The notes: a model not told the origin generated them from the sequence alone. A DNA stretch of 58,508 nucleotides from Christensenellaceae bacterium (GCA_012518615.1 JAAYRU010000012.1:1-58508); one strand, 5' to 3'. Numbered from the stretch's first letter, positions 1 through 8,659 are shown. Translations and numbers: made by a program.

Positions 1-23
1 ATTCCTTCTGTTATACTTTTCAT
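1..23 (-). CDS. N-terminus of a truncated gene at the window edge
   Basis: An ATG at 23 on the minus strand opens a reading frame (MKSITEG...) that runs off the left edge. It has a ribosome binding site AAAGGA at 36-31, seven bases before the ATG. An extended -10 like sequence TGGTATAAT lies just upstream. A 12-base imperfect inverted repeat (25-36 with 71-82, one mismatch) surrounds the leader, which resembles the end of an insertion sequence or an operator. Too little protein is visible to name the family. Confidence 0.4.
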
Positions 24-117
24 TGAGAGATCCTTTCTTGATAGTTATTTTTGATGATTTATATTATACCAAAGGGTCTCTCGTTTTTCCTTTCTCGTGT
101 CATAAATGTATTGTAGC

Positions 118-1032
118 CTAACATTTTTTGAAATAATCAAAAATACTTTTAAGTCTAGAGTTATCTTCATAGTAATGAGAGTTTGCAAACATGTAACTTA
201 TAACTGTATTTAAATTTTTGCTTTGGACATCATGTAAGCCTGATGTTATAAGGGTTTTGTGCAGATAAAGCAGACATGTTATTTGATAAATACGAGGGTT
301 TCTTAGCTTGCTTTGGTAGACATCTTTATTTGTATGTTTAGACAAATCCCTTGTGATATCATAAGAAGGATTATACTTTCTGGTTTTAGTAGACAAATCA
401 TTCAAAATGCAGTTGTTATGAGCACAGGCATTACGCAACTTGCTTATGTCTTTTAGAATATAAAACTCATTAAGCATTGGCTTATTGTTGTGCTTTTCCG
501 CTACAAAGCCATAGATGTTTACAAAGGTGCCAAAGGGAATAAGTTCAATCAATGCCCAAATAGGCATGTCGTCTTTGTGCTTTATATAGATATCTTTACA
601 ATAATCGTTTTTTTCTGCTTTACGGAATATATCATTATATCTTTCTTTAGAGCAATAAAATCTGGAAGTAGGTGGTAAAGTCATATGTTCTTGCACAATA
701 GAGTAACCATCTTCATCCGATTGTGTAATAAAGGTCATAAGCTTTGCTTTAGCAAAGTGCTCAACATCAAGGCACATCAAAAGCAAACAATATCTTAAAT
801 GCATATCTATTTTAGAGAGGTCCTTAAGATAAGCAAAATCAAGGTTTAAGTAATGTCCCTTTGAGTTTGTCTCAAAGTTTTTCCGGTATGCAGTAAGCTT
901 AAAGTAGTTATTAGTTTTACTAAGTGATTCTATAGCCTCAGCTTTAGAGCGGTACTTAAAAGTAACGCCTCGTGCCTCTAGTAGATCTAACTGTTCTTCT
1001 ATACTAAGCTTAGGCTTAAGATGTTTTGTCAT
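118..1032 (-). CDS. Abi_2 / AbiF-like HEPN abortive-infection protein
   Basis: 304 residues, full length for the Abi_2 (AbiD/AbiF) family. The N-terminus shows the family pattern of a basic KPKLSIEEQLDLLEARG segment followed by a YFKLTAYRK block near residues 43-51. The HEPN signature R-x4-H is visible as RNACAH at residues 200-205. HEPN proteins of this family are RNases or RNA-binding toxins in phage-defence modules. The codon use is AT-rich compared with the EF-G-like gene, consistent with an accessory gene. AAAGG lies nine bases before the ATG. No protein partner is adjacent, and 482 bases of non-coding DNA lie upstream (1033-1515). Family assignment is firm; phage defence activity is inferred. 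Confidence 0.85.
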   Translation of the reverse strand: MTKHLKPKLSIEEQLDLLEARGVTFKYRSKAEAIESLSKTNNYFKLTAYRKNFETNSKGHYLNLDFAYLKDLSKIDMHLRYCLLLMCLDVEHFAKAKLMTFITQSDEDGYSIVQEHMTLPPTSRFYCSKERYNDIFRKAEKNDYCKDIYIKHKDDMPIWALIELIPFGTFVNIYGFVAEKHNNKPMLNEFYILKDISKLRNACAHNNCILNDLSTKTRKYNPSYDITRDLSKHTNKDVYQSKLRNPRIYQITCLLYLHKTLITSGLHDVQSKNLNTVISYMFANSHYYEDNSRLKSIFDYFKKC

Positions 1033-1515
1033 TAAGAATTACCTTTCTGTTAGAATTAGTTTTGATTTGCTTTTACCGCTTGTTTTGTCTTATAACATAA
1101 TCACACCCTCTGAATTTAAATATCAACCAAATGTATTGTACCACAAAGCCCCATATAGTATAAAGCCCCATTTTCGATTGAAAAACTAAATATAGTATTA
1201 TAGTCAGCCGCATGTATAGCATATCAAAATATCAAAGGCTCAGGATATGCAGAGGTAATTTATTATTGTAGTTAATACTCTCTGTACAGAATATAAGCTT
1301 TATGTTCACAAACACAAAGCCCCGGTTACACTGTCGGGACTTCAAAAATGCCAGCCTACTTTGTGCTTATTCAATTACAATATCGTAATAACCTATAATA
1401 ACAAAAGCGGTGGAAAACCCACCGCTAAAGCATAATTCTTTTAAAATTCACTATTATGCACAGCAAAACATAACTATACACAAAACAATTAATCCATGTC
1501 TATATACACAAGCCT
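1033..1515. other. Non-coding region with two GC-rich hairpins upstream of the AbiF-like gene
   Basis: No credible gene is present. On the minus strand it carries an 8-bp stem with one G-T pair (1317-1324 with 1335-1342), a direct repeat AAAGCCCCAT at 1145 and 1162, and the terminator at 1406-1426. The placement leaves room for a small structured RNA between the terminator of the exported-protein gene and the AbiF-like gene. No such RNA is demonstrated. Confidence 0.35.
1406..1426 (-). terminator. Intrinsic terminator of the small exported protein gene
   Basis: A perfect 8-bp GC-rich stem (AGCGGTGG at 1406-1413, CCACCGCT at 1419-1426) with a five-base loop. On the minus strand it is followed by TTTGTTATTAT. 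It lies 90 bases after the stop of the 1516-1998 gene. Confidence 0.6.
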
Positions 1516-1998
1516 TTATTCAACAAAAAACTTAATCCATATTTCAGGTTTATCTTCAGTTGATTCGTAGTAATAATAATTATCGGAAAGAACAAGCATA
1601 TTATCCATTGATGAGCCTTTCATCTGCTCTATAAGCTGTGTGCCTTCTTCTTGTATTTGTTCCTTGCTTATTGTTCTATCGCCCGGGTGCTTAAACACAG
1701 ATAAGAAACACCAAAACTTAATCATGTCTTCGTCTGATAATTCTTTATCAGCATGTATTGCTGCTGAAAAGGTGCCTGGAAATAAATTTATCAAAGAAAT
1801 ATCGTTTCCGTTATACATGGTATCGGTTTCAATGGTAAATGGAGATTTTTCAATAGCAATACCGAATTTTCTTACGTTTTCAAAGTAGGTTTCCATTATT
1901 TCTTCCCTGCTTAAAGGGCTTGGTGCAGCTAGCGATACGGGCAGGAGCGCAACTGACAATAGCATAAGGGTTAGTAGTAATGCGAGCGTTTTTTTCAT
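1516..1998 (-). CDS. Small exported protein of unknown function
   Basis: 160 residues. It starts with a clear signal peptide (MKK, then a leucine-rich core of about 16 residues, then a likely AxA-type cleavage near residue 24-25). The mature part is about 135 residues, mixed acidic, with a tyrosine run (YYYY) near residues 141-144 and no cysteine pattern or lipobox. I recognise no domain. The start is supported by GGAGGA eight bases upstream. The gene stands alone, divergent from the aldehyde dehydrogenase, with its own terminator downstream. Confidence 0.65.
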   Translation of the reverse strand: MKKTLALLLTLMLLSVALLPVSLAAPSPLSREEIMETYFENVRKFGIAIEKSPFTIETDTMYNGNDISLINLFPGTFSAAIHADKELSDEDMIKFWCFLSVFKHPGDRTISKEQIQEEGTQLIEQMKGSSMDNMLVLSDNYYYYESTEDKPEIWIKFFVE

Positions 1999-2087
1999 TT
2001 TTTTCCTCCAAAAAAATACATATAAATTTCCCCCTTATAAGTTTATTTTAACATACAGCTCAAAAAAAGTTAATATTCTATCAGCAA

Positions 2088-2116
2088 TTGAAAACCCATA
2101 CACCGCATGTTAAAAT
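2088..2116 (+). promoter_or_regulatory. Sigma-70 type promoter of the aldehyde dehydrogenase gene
   Basis: TTGAAA (2088-2093), 17-base spacer, TAAAAT (2111-2116). The ribosome binding site GGAGGTG at 2125 and the ATG at 2137 follow directly, so the leader would be very short. Confidence 0.6.
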
Positions 2117-2136
2117 AGCCAAACGGAGGTGGGCAT

Positions 2137-3507
2137 ATGGATATAGCAAATGTACTTAATATGCAGAGGGAGTTTTTCAACTCAGGCAATACCCGCTATA
2201 CAGAATACAGGCTGAACGCCTTAAGGAAATTAAAGGCAAATATAAAGCGCATGGAGGGGGATATACTTGAGGCGCTCTATGCGGATTTATCAAAGGCAGG
2301 CATGGAGGCTTATATAACCGAAATAGGCATAGTGTACGATGAAATAAACTATATGCTAAGAAATACAAGAAGGCTTTCAAAGCCAAGGTATAAGCTGTCG
2401 CCCTTATCGCATATGCCGTCTAGGCTGCTAGAATATAAGGAGCCATACGGAAATGTGCTTATAATAAGCCCGTGGAACTTTCCTTTTTTGCTTACTATAT
2501 CGCCCCTTGTTGACGCGCTTGCCGCAGGCAATACAGCAATTGTTAAACCAAGCGCAAAGGCTGCGCACACAAAGGATATTATGCAAAAGCTTATAGAAAG
2601 CACATTCCCAAAAGAATATGTTTATTTTGTATCTGGGGGAAGGGAGCAAAACGCAAACTTGCTCGATTACCATTACGATTATATTTTCTTTACAGGCTCT
2701 AAAAATTTTGGCAAGCAGGTAATGAAAAAAGCTGCGGAACACCTAACGCCCGTAACGCTTGAACTTGGCGGCAAAAGCCCCTGCATAATAGATAAAAACT
2801 GCAATATGGATATAGCTATTAAGCGCTCAATGTTCGGCAAGCTTACAAACGCGGGGCAGGTATGTGTTGCGCCGGATTATTTTTTGGTGCATGAAGATAT
2901 TGCGGAAGAGTTTATAAGTAAATGCAAAGCCCGCATACAGGAAATATATACAGATGATCCGCTTACATGCGATTATTACCCCAATATTATAAGCAAACAA
3001 GAGTTTGATAGAATATTAAGCCTTATAGATGCAGACAAAACCGTATTCGGCGGTAAAAGCGATATTAAAAACCTTAAAATAGAGCCTACTTTACTATACC
3101 CCGTAAATTTGCAAGATGCCTGCATGGGCATGGAGATATTCGGTCCCATAATACCCGTAATACCTTATAGTAACCACGAGGAAAACCTGTATACAATAGC
3201 CCAAAACCCTACGCCCCTTGCGCTGTATGTATTTACAGAGGATAAAAAAGTGGCGGATTACTATATAAGAAAAGTGCGCTTCGGCGGCGGTTGCATAAAC
3301 GACACCCTTATGCATGTAGGCACAAACAAAATAGGCTTCGGCGGTGTGGGTCAGAGCGGAATGGGTCTGTACCACGGCAAATACGGCTTTGATACCTTCA
3401 CACACAAAAAAGGCATGGTGGATACCTCCACCCGCTTTGATATGCCTGTAAGGTATCTGCCGCCTAGCAAATGGAAGAAGAGTATACTAAAAAGAGTGCT
3501 GAAATAG
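2137..3507 (+). CDS. Aldehyde dehydrogenase, class 3 / fatty aldehyde type
   Basis: 456 residues, the short form typical of class 3 ALDH (about 450-460). It oxidises aldehydes to acids with NAD(P). Visible signature residues are PWNFP at 112-116 (the oxyanion asparagine is N114), the general base in LELGGKSP (E209) and the nucleophile in NAGQVCVAP (C243). The C-terminus is basic and hydrophobic (KWKKSILKRVLK), similar to the membrane-associating tails of some class 3 enzymes. GGAGGTG precedes the ATG. It stands alone, so the substrate cannot be inferred from context; a housekeeping aldehyde-detoxifying role is plausible. Confidence 0.9.
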   Translation: MDIANVLNMQREFFNSGNTRYTEYRLNALRKLKANIKRMEGDILEALYADLSKAGMEAYITEIGIVYDEINYMLRNTRRLSKPRYKLSPLSHMPSRLLEYKEPYGNVLIISPWNFPFLLTISPLVDALAAGNTAIVKPSAKAAHTKDIMQKLIESTFPKEYVYFVSGGREQNANLLDYHYDYIFFTGSKNFGKQVMKKAAEHLTPVTLELGGKSPCIIDKNCNMDIAIKRSMFGKLTNAGQVCVAPDYFLVHEDIAEEFISKCKARIQEIYTDDPLTCDYYPNIISKQEFDRILSLIDADKTVFGGKSDIKNLKIEPTLLYPVNLQDACMGMEIFGPIIPVIPYSNHEENLYTIAQNPTPLALYVFTEDKKVADYYIRKVRFGGGCINDTLMHVGTNKIGFGGVGQSGMGLYHGKYGFDTFTHKKGMVDTSTRFDMPVRYLPPSKWKKSILKRVLK

Positions 3508-3682
3508 CTATGATGTAATGGCTGTTTATGCCGTTTCCACCCAAAAGAACGTGTGTTCGATTAGTGGGTTTTGGGTATAAAAAGCATCAAATAAGCTTGT
3601 TTGTGTTATTTTGTCTATAATGCTAAAATTAATCACATCTAATAAGATGTAAAAAGTATTTTTCAAATAAAGGAGGCTTAAC

Positions 3683-4714
3683 ATGAGTAAAAAATACTGG
3701 CTTCATCGTATATCGAATGAATGGGATGTTTCTTATAAGCTATTAGATGATGGGTATCTTTCCGTAGGATGGTCTGTTCTTGCTAGTTCTGGAATAGAAA
3801 AAGTTACTTCTGAAACTGAACGTTCAATTATTATGTCCAATGAGGGCTTTAAAACAAAAACAGAACAGCGGGGTTTAGATATTTTCTTACAATTCAACCA
3901 AGGAGATATTGTTGTGGTTCCACTTTTTGACGGAAAGTTTTCCATTTATGAGATTGTTGGAGAGCCAATGCCTATTACAAAGCTTGCTGGATATACAGAA
4001 TTTATTTCTAAGGATAATAAAAAAATTGTACGTGGTAAGGAAGGATTACTTTGCCGTTCTGAAAACAATAAAACTGTTGATGTAGGATTTGTTGTAAAAG
4101 TAAAGTCACTAAAGAAGAGTATCTCACGCTATGATTACGCAGATAGCAAATTGACATCAAAAATGCGTTTCCCAAAAACAAATGCCGATATTTCTGCTAT
4201 ATCTGAAAGCATTGAAAAAGTTATTAAGGCTGAAGAACCTATTAATTTTTATGCTGAAACAATTGTAGAGATGGTAGAAGTGTTGCTAAAAAAGATAAAG
4301 GAGCTAGCTGAACCGAATAAACTAGAGAAGCTTGTAAGGTGGTATTTTGAAAGACTAGGAGCATCAAAGGCTGAAATACTAGCAAAAAATAGTACCGATA
4401 AATGGGACGGCGCTGATGCAGATGTAGTAGCTGAGTTTGATTCTCTTAGAACTATATTCTATGTACAGGTTAAGTTTCATGACGGTAAGACCAATGAATG
4501 GGCAGTAAAACAAATTTCCATGTACAAGAAACAATGCGAGCAAAATTCAGATGAGTATGCTGTTATACCGTGGGTAATTACAACGGCTGATGATTTTTCA
4601 GATCGTGCAAACATTATGGCAGAGGAAAACAATGTACAATTAATTACAGGCATTGAATTTGCAAGAATGTTAGTTGATATAGGCATTACCGATATTAATA
4701 AGGCATTTGAATAA
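3683..4714 (+). CDS. Mrr-type restriction endonuclease-like protein
   Basis: 343 residues. The C-terminal half carries the Mrr_cat type PD-(D/E)xK core: D247 in GADADVVAEFD, then Q262-x-K264 in FYVQVKFHDG. The N-terminal half (about residues 5-100) begins YWLHRISNEWDVSYKLL and looks like a small modified-base or RNA-recognition module of the kind fused to solitary Mrr nucleases; that part is inference. A perfect ribosome binding site AAAGGAGG precedes the ATG. No methyltransferase is adjacent, which fits a type IV (modification-dependent) enzyme. A strong terminator follows at 4775. Confidence 0.75.
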   Translation: MSKKYWLHRISNEWDVSYKLLDDGYLSVGWSVLASSGIEKVTSETERSIIMSNEGFKTKTEQRGLDIFLQFNQGDIVVVPLFDGKFSIYEIVGEPMPITKLAGYTEFISKDNKKIVRGKEGLLCRSENNKTVDVGFVVKVKSLKKSISRYDYADSKLTSKMRFPKTNADISAISESIEKVIKAEEPINFYAETIVEMVEVLLKKIKELAEPNKLEKLVRWYFERLGASKAEILAKNSTDKWDGADADVVAEFDSLRTIFYVQVKFHDGKTNEWAVKQISMYKKQCEQNSDEYAVIPWVITTADDFSDRANIMAEENNVQLITGIEFARMLVDIGITDINKAFE

Positions 4715-4774
4715 CAACCGATTAATTCTAGATTTTTAATTCGTTTATTGCATAGTGCCTTTATAGAATTATTT

Positions 4775-4806
4775 TTGACCGGAACAGTTTGTTCGGTCAA
4801 TTTTTT
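4775..4806 (+). terminator. Intrinsic terminator after the Mrr-like gene
   Basis: The arms TTGACCG(g)AACA and TGTTCGGTCAA form an 11-bp stem with one bulge at 4775-4800. Six T residues follow at 4801-4806. Confidence 0.85.
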
Positions 4807-4868
4807 ACATTTTAATACAACAACGGTTGTTAATATGCTCTCTCTAGCTTACAAAATCCCCCTTAGGC

Positions 4869-4897
4869 TTGTGTACAGGCGTTAATTATGGTAAAAT
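4869..4897 (+). promoter_or_regulatory. Promoter of the EF-G-like gene
   Basis: TTGTGT (4869-4874), 17-base spacer, TAAAAT (4892-4897). The start codon is 61 bases downstream behind AAAGGGG. Confidence 0.5.
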
Positions 4898-4957
4898 TGT
4901 TCCCGTTATGAAGGTTTTTAACAAGCTTCGAATAATTTTTGATAAAGGGGTAATATT

Positions 4958-7024
4958 ATGGCAGAATTTTTGACAAAGGACATCCGCAACGTCGCCCTAA
5001 TGGGGCATGGCAGCGAGGGCAAAACCACTCTTACAGAGGCAATGCTCTACGCTGCGAAACATATCGATCGTATGGGCAAGGTAGAGGACGGCAACACCGT
5101 TACCGACTTTGATCCCGAAGAGCAAAAGCGCGGCATATCCATAGGCGCGGCTGTAGCTCCCGTAGAGTGGAGGGGTACTAAGCTAAACATAGTTGATGTA
5201 CCCGGTTATTTTGACTTTGTTGGCGAGCTGTTTGGCGCGCTTAAGGTTGTAGATACAGTGGCAATAGTAGTAAGCGCTTCGGGCGGGCTTTCCGTTGGCG
5301 CTGAAAAGGCGTGGCGCTATGCCGTTAAAGAAAATGTTGCCCGCATGTTCATAATCAACCAGATGGACAGGGAACATGCTGATTTCAAAAAAGTACTTGA
5401 TGAGCTTCGCGAAATGTATGGCAACTCCGTTGTTCCGCTTATTATACCCATAGGCTACGGCCCGGATTTTAAGGGCGTAGTAAATGTGCTGGAAAACGTC
5501 GCCTTTGAGGGCACAGGCAAAAACATTAAGGAAGTACCCGTACCTGAAAACCTTGGCGATGTTATAGAGCAATATGTAGAGGAAATAACAGAAGCAGCGG
5601 CTGAAAACGATGATGATTTGCTTGAAAAATACTTTGAAGAGGGCGAGCTCACTACCGAAGAAATAGTTCAGGGCTTCCTTAAGGGCATGGCGAATGGCAA
5701 AATAGTGCCTGTGGTTGCGGTATCCGCGGTAAACGGCATAGGCGTAGAATCCCTGCTGCATGTTATGAGCAAATACCTAAACAGCCCCGAAAAAACATCA
5801 ACCGAAGATGTAAAAGGCGAAGAGCACCCCTGCAAGGACGATGCGCCATTCAGCGCGTATGTGTTCAAAACCGTTACAGACCCCTTTGTAGGCAAGCTTT
5901 CGCTTATTAAAGTTATGTCGGGCAAGCTCACCCCCTCAACATCGCTATATAATCCCCTTAAGGAAAAGGGCGAAAAGAGCGGCGGGCTTTTCATAATGCG
6001 CGGCAAAAAGCAGCACAACGTAGAGGTATTGCACGCAGGCGATATAGGCGCGCTTTCAAGGCTGCAGCTTACCGAAACCGGTGATACCCTATGCGAAAAT
6101 GGCAATAACATAGTTTACCCCGCAATCAATTACCCCGAAGCCTGCTTCTCTAAGGCTGTGTTTGCGGCAAAGCAGGGTGAGGAGGATAAGGTATTTACCG
6201 GCCTTAACCGTCTGCAAGAGGAAGACCCCTCTATTAAGATAGAAAAGAACGTAGAAACCAACGAAACCATACTATCCGGCCAAGGCGAAATGCACCTTGA
6301 TGTTATAACCAGCAAGCTTTTGAGCAAGTTCGGCGGCAACGCGGAGCTTAAGGACCCCCGCATTCCCTACCGTGAAACCATTACCAAAACCGTATCCGCA
6401 CAAGGCAGGCACAAAAAGCAGACAGGCGGTCACGGACAGTTTGGCGATGTATGGATAGAGTTTAGCCCCATTGGCGATACCAATATAGAGTTTGAGTTTG
6501 AAGACGCAGTAGTCGGCGGCGCTGTACCGCGCAACTTTATACCCTCTGTTGAAAAGGGACTGCGCGAAAACATAAAGCGCGGCGTGCTTGCGGGCTATCC
6601 CATGGTTGGCTTACATGCCAAGCTTTATGACGGAAGCTCCCACTCGGTAGACTCTTCCGAAATGGCGTTTAGAACCGCAGCTAGGATTGCATACAAGAAG
6701 GGCTGCTCGGAAGCCAACCCCGTATTGCTTGAACCCATTATGGAAGTAGATGTACTTATTCCCGATGAGTACATGGGCGATATTATGGGCGATATTTCTA
6801 AGCGCAGAGGCCGCATAATGGGCATGAGCCAAGTTGAAGGCGAGCAGAAAGTTAGTGCGGAAATCCCCATGGGAGAGATGGCGCAATACGCAACCGACCT
6901 GCGCTCTATGACGCAGGCAAGGGGAAGCTATACGGCAAAATTCCTCCGCTATGAGCAACTGCCCCATGATGAGGCGCAGAAGGTAATAGATAGCGCGGAG
7001 AAACTGGAGGACGAAGAGGATTAA
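4958..7024 (+). CDS. EF-G-like translational GTPase (paralogue of elongation factor G)
   Basis: 688 residues, colinear with EF-G: G domain to about residue 280, then domains II-V. It belongs to the EF-G-like side branch rather than to canonical FusA. The P-loop reads GHGSEGKT (16-23). The G3 motif is DVPGY (80-84), with tyrosine where EF-G has the catalytic histidine of DTPGH. The G4 motif is NQMD (134-137) instead of NKMD. Tyrosine at G3 is usual for this side branch as I recall it; glutamine in G4 is less expected. The C-terminal domain IV retains a GGHGQFGDV segment. A role at the ribosome is inferred from family only. It is a single-gene unit with a promoter at 4869 and hairpins after the stop. 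Confidence 0.85.
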   Translation: MAEFLTKDIRNVALMGHGSEGKTTLTEAMLYAAKHIDRMGKVEDGNTVTDFDPEEQKRGISIGAAVAPVEWRGTKLNIVDVPGYFDFVGELFGALKVVDTVAIVVSASGGLSVGAEKAWRYAVKENVARMFIINQMDREHADFKKVLDELREMYGNSVVPLIIPIGYGPDFKGVVNVLENVAFEGTGKNIKEVPVPENLGDVIEQYVEEITEAAAENDDDLLEKYFEEGELTTEEIVQGFLKGMANGKIVPVVAVSAVNGIGVESLLHVMSKYLNSPEKTSTEDVKGEEHPCKDDAPFSAYVFKTVTDPFVGKLSLIKVMSGKLTPSTSLYNPLKEKGEKSGGLFIMRGKKQHNVEVLHAGDIGALSRLQLTETGDTLCENGNNIVYPAINYPEACFSKAVFAAKQGEEDKVFTGLNRLQEEDPSIKIEKNVETNETILSGQGEMHLDVITSKLLSKFGGNAELKDPRIPYRETITKTVSAQGRHKKQTGGHGQFGDVWIEFSPIGDTNIEFEFEDAVVGGAVPRNFIPSVEKGLRENIKRGVLAGYPMVGLHAKLYDGSSHSVDSSEMAFRTAARIAYKKGCSEANPVLLEPIMEVDVLIPDEYMGDIMGDISKRRGRIMGMSQVEGEQKVSAEIPMGEMAQYATDLRSMTQARGSYTAKFLRYEQLPHDEAQKVIDSAEKLEDEED

Positions 7025-7027
7025 GTT

Positions 7028-7055
7028 CCGACAGGTGTCTTGCGACACCTATCGG
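7028..7055 (+). terminator. Hairpin immediately after the EF-G-like gene
   Basis: A 12-bp stem with one mismatch (7028-7039 with 7044-7055, loop TTGC) begins four bases after the stop codon. There is no T-run, so it may act with the adjacent repeat hairpin at 7063 or serve as an mRNA 3' stabiliser. Confidence 0.45.
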
Positions 7056-7060
7056 GGAAG

Positions 7061-7170
7061 TTTCAAAAGGCGTCATACGACGCCTTTTGAGTTACCGCCA
7101 TTTTCTGAGGAAAATGGCTTGGAAGCATTTTTCTGCGCGCAACCTTCGGTCACACTTGAAAAATGAAGGT
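7061..7170 (+). repeat. Three-hairpin intergenic repeat, copy 1
   Basis: Consecutive hairpins: a perfect 12-bp stem at 7063-7074/7079-7090; a second stem (GCCATTTTC with GAAAATGGC) at about 7097-7117; and a 47-base block (7124-7170) whose ends pair (ATTTTTC with GAAAAAT). The block is identical to 25562-25608 in copy 2, while the second hairpin has a different sequence but the same shape. An open reading frame across it is an artefact of the repeat. Confidence 0.7.
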
Positions 7171-7337
7171 ATGTATTGCTACGCAATACTCCTCGAACCG
7201 TACACGCCGCTTCTGCGGATTATTATGGGGGCGAAGCCCCCAAGCCCCCAAGTAACATTAGCGAGTAATATTATTGTTGCTTGGGGTTTTTGTTGTGGCG
7301 TATTTGGGGGACACCCCCATACCCCCGTTAGATTGAT

Positions 7338-7373
7338 ACCGCAGCTTGTGTTATGTATAGTTGCGGTTTTTTT
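7338..7373 (+). terminator. Intrinsic terminator between convergent genes
   Basis: The stem ACCGCA / TGCGGT (7338-7343 and 7362-7367, extended by CT/AG inside) is followed by TTTTTTT to 7373. Upstream, 7171-7300 holds further palindromes (GTATTGC-tac-GCAATAC, GGGGGC-gaa-GCCCCC and a CCCCAAG/CTTGGGG stem), all non-coding. Confidence 0.65.
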
Positions 7374-7417
7374 ATTGAGTATTAAGTTGTACCCTATGCT
7401 CCTATTGGGTTTTTAAC

Positions 7418-8107
7418 TTACTCTATAGATTTTAAAGCAGCAGCATATGCGTGGATTTGTGTTGTATCATATATAGGTATTGATGAATCCTCTTGGCTGA
7501 TCAATAAGCCAATCTCGGTACAACCTAAAATTACTCCTTCAGCGCCATCGGCTTTCAGAGAATCAATTATGCGTACATATTCTCTTCGAGATACATCGCT
7601 TATAATACCAAGACAAAGCTCATTGTAAATAATGTCATTTACTATTTCAATATCTTTTTCATTGGGAATTATTACTTCTATTCCGTTTTGTTGAATTTTT
7701 TCCTTATAAAAATCCTGTGTCATAGTATATTTAGTTCCTAAAAGCGCTACTTTTTTTACATTATTTTTCTTTAGTGTTTCAGCGGTCGTCTCAGCGATGT
7801 GGATAATGGGAATGTTAATTTTTTTCTGAATGTATGGGGCTACTTTGTGCATTGTATTTGTGCATATAACAATATAATCCGCGCCGGCTTGTTCAAGGCG
7901 CATAGCAGCATCAGCAAGTAAAATTGCGCTTTTATCCCAATCTCCTTTAGATTGATACTCCTCAATCTCTGCAAAATCAACACTATATAGTATTATTTTA
8001 GCGGAATGTAATCCCCCTAATTTCTCTCTAATTGTTTCGTTTATAATTTGATAGTAGGTAACTGTGCTTTCCCAGCTCATTCCGCCTATTAGTCCAATAG
8101 TTTTCAT
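7418..8107 (-). CDS. Aspartate/glutamate racemase family protein
   Basis: 229 residues, normal for the PLP-independent aspartate/glutamate (YgeA-like) racemase family. It opens with MKTIGLIGGMSWEST, typical of the family. The two catalytic cysteines are present: C82 in ICTNTMH and C196 in LGCTEIG. They allow two-base racemisation of an amino acid in the cytoplasm; the actual substrate (Asp, Glu or another) cannot be read from sequence. AGAGGT lies before the ATG. It is followed on the same strand by nothing else, and the GNAT gene upstream is 60 bases away, so the two may be co-transcribed. Confidence 0.85.
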   Translation of the reverse strand: MKTIGLIGGMSWESTVTYYQIINETIREKLGGLHSAKIILYSVDFAEIEEYQSKGDWDKSAILLADAAMRLEQAGADYIVICTNTMHKVAPYIQKKINIPIIHIAETTAETLKKNNVKKVALLGTKYTMTQDFYKEKIQQNGIEVIIPNEKDIEIVNDIIYNELCLGIISDVSRREYVRIIDSLKADGAEGVILGCTEIGLLISQEDSSIPIYDTTQIHAYAAALKSIE

Positions 8108-8167
8108 GTTCTACCTCTTAAAGTACTATCCTTTTAGCATTTGTTTTACATAAGGGGTTATGCAACC

Positions 8168-8659
8168 TTAAAACTCCAAACGATAAACATAATCGTCCAT
8201 GTAATAGCCTTGCCCTATATCATTTTTTTCACTTCTTAGGATTTTAAATCCAAGCTTTTCATAAATCAATGTAGTGCTGTTGTGCTTATTTACATTAAGC
8301 TCTATTGCCGCTAATCCCTCTTCTTTTGCCTTCATAATTACAAAATCCAGCATCTTTCTAGAATAGCCTTTACCGCGCTCTGTTTTGTACAGGTATAGCT
8401 TGCTTAGGTACATACAGTCTGTTTTGGGATAGAACGCGAGAAATCCTATATTTATTCTGTTTTCACTTACAAAATAATATTGATAGCCTTCTTCAAGCTG
8501 ACTGCGAATACTATCCGCCGACTGAAACTTATCAAGCATATAGTCGTTTTGAGTTTTTCCAACGATTGGGTCATAGTGCTCCCGCAATATTTCAGTTGCC
8601 ATATCAGACATTTCTATAATTTTGCTTTCATTTGAAAGCAGCAATTGTTCAAAGTTCAT
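8168..8659 (-). CDS. GNAT family N-acetyltransferase
   Basis: 163 residues from the ATG at 8659, chosen because AGAGGTGG lies six bases before it; an in-frame ATG at 8683 has no such site. The GNAT acetyl-CoA loop is visible as TERGKGYSRKML near residues 99-110, and the C-terminal ELNVNKHNSTTLIYEKLGF block is the standard beta5-alpha4 region. The acceptor substrate is unknown. It lies just upstream of, and on the same strand as, the racemase gene. Confidence 0.8.
   Translation of the reverse strand: MNFEQLLLSNESKIIEMSDMATEILREHYDPIVGKTQNDYMLDKFQSADSIRSQLEEGYQYYFVSENRINIGFLAFYPKTDCMYLSKLYLYKTERGKGYSRKMLDFVIMKAKEEGLAAIELNVNKHNSTTLIYEKLGFKILRSEKNDIGQGYYMDDYVYRLEF

Noticed and set aside
7087-7416. 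109-codon plus-strand reading frame after the EF-G-like gene
   Set aside because: It runs through palindromes and the three-hairpin repeat (shared with 25500-25608), has no ribosome binding site and no recognisable domain.
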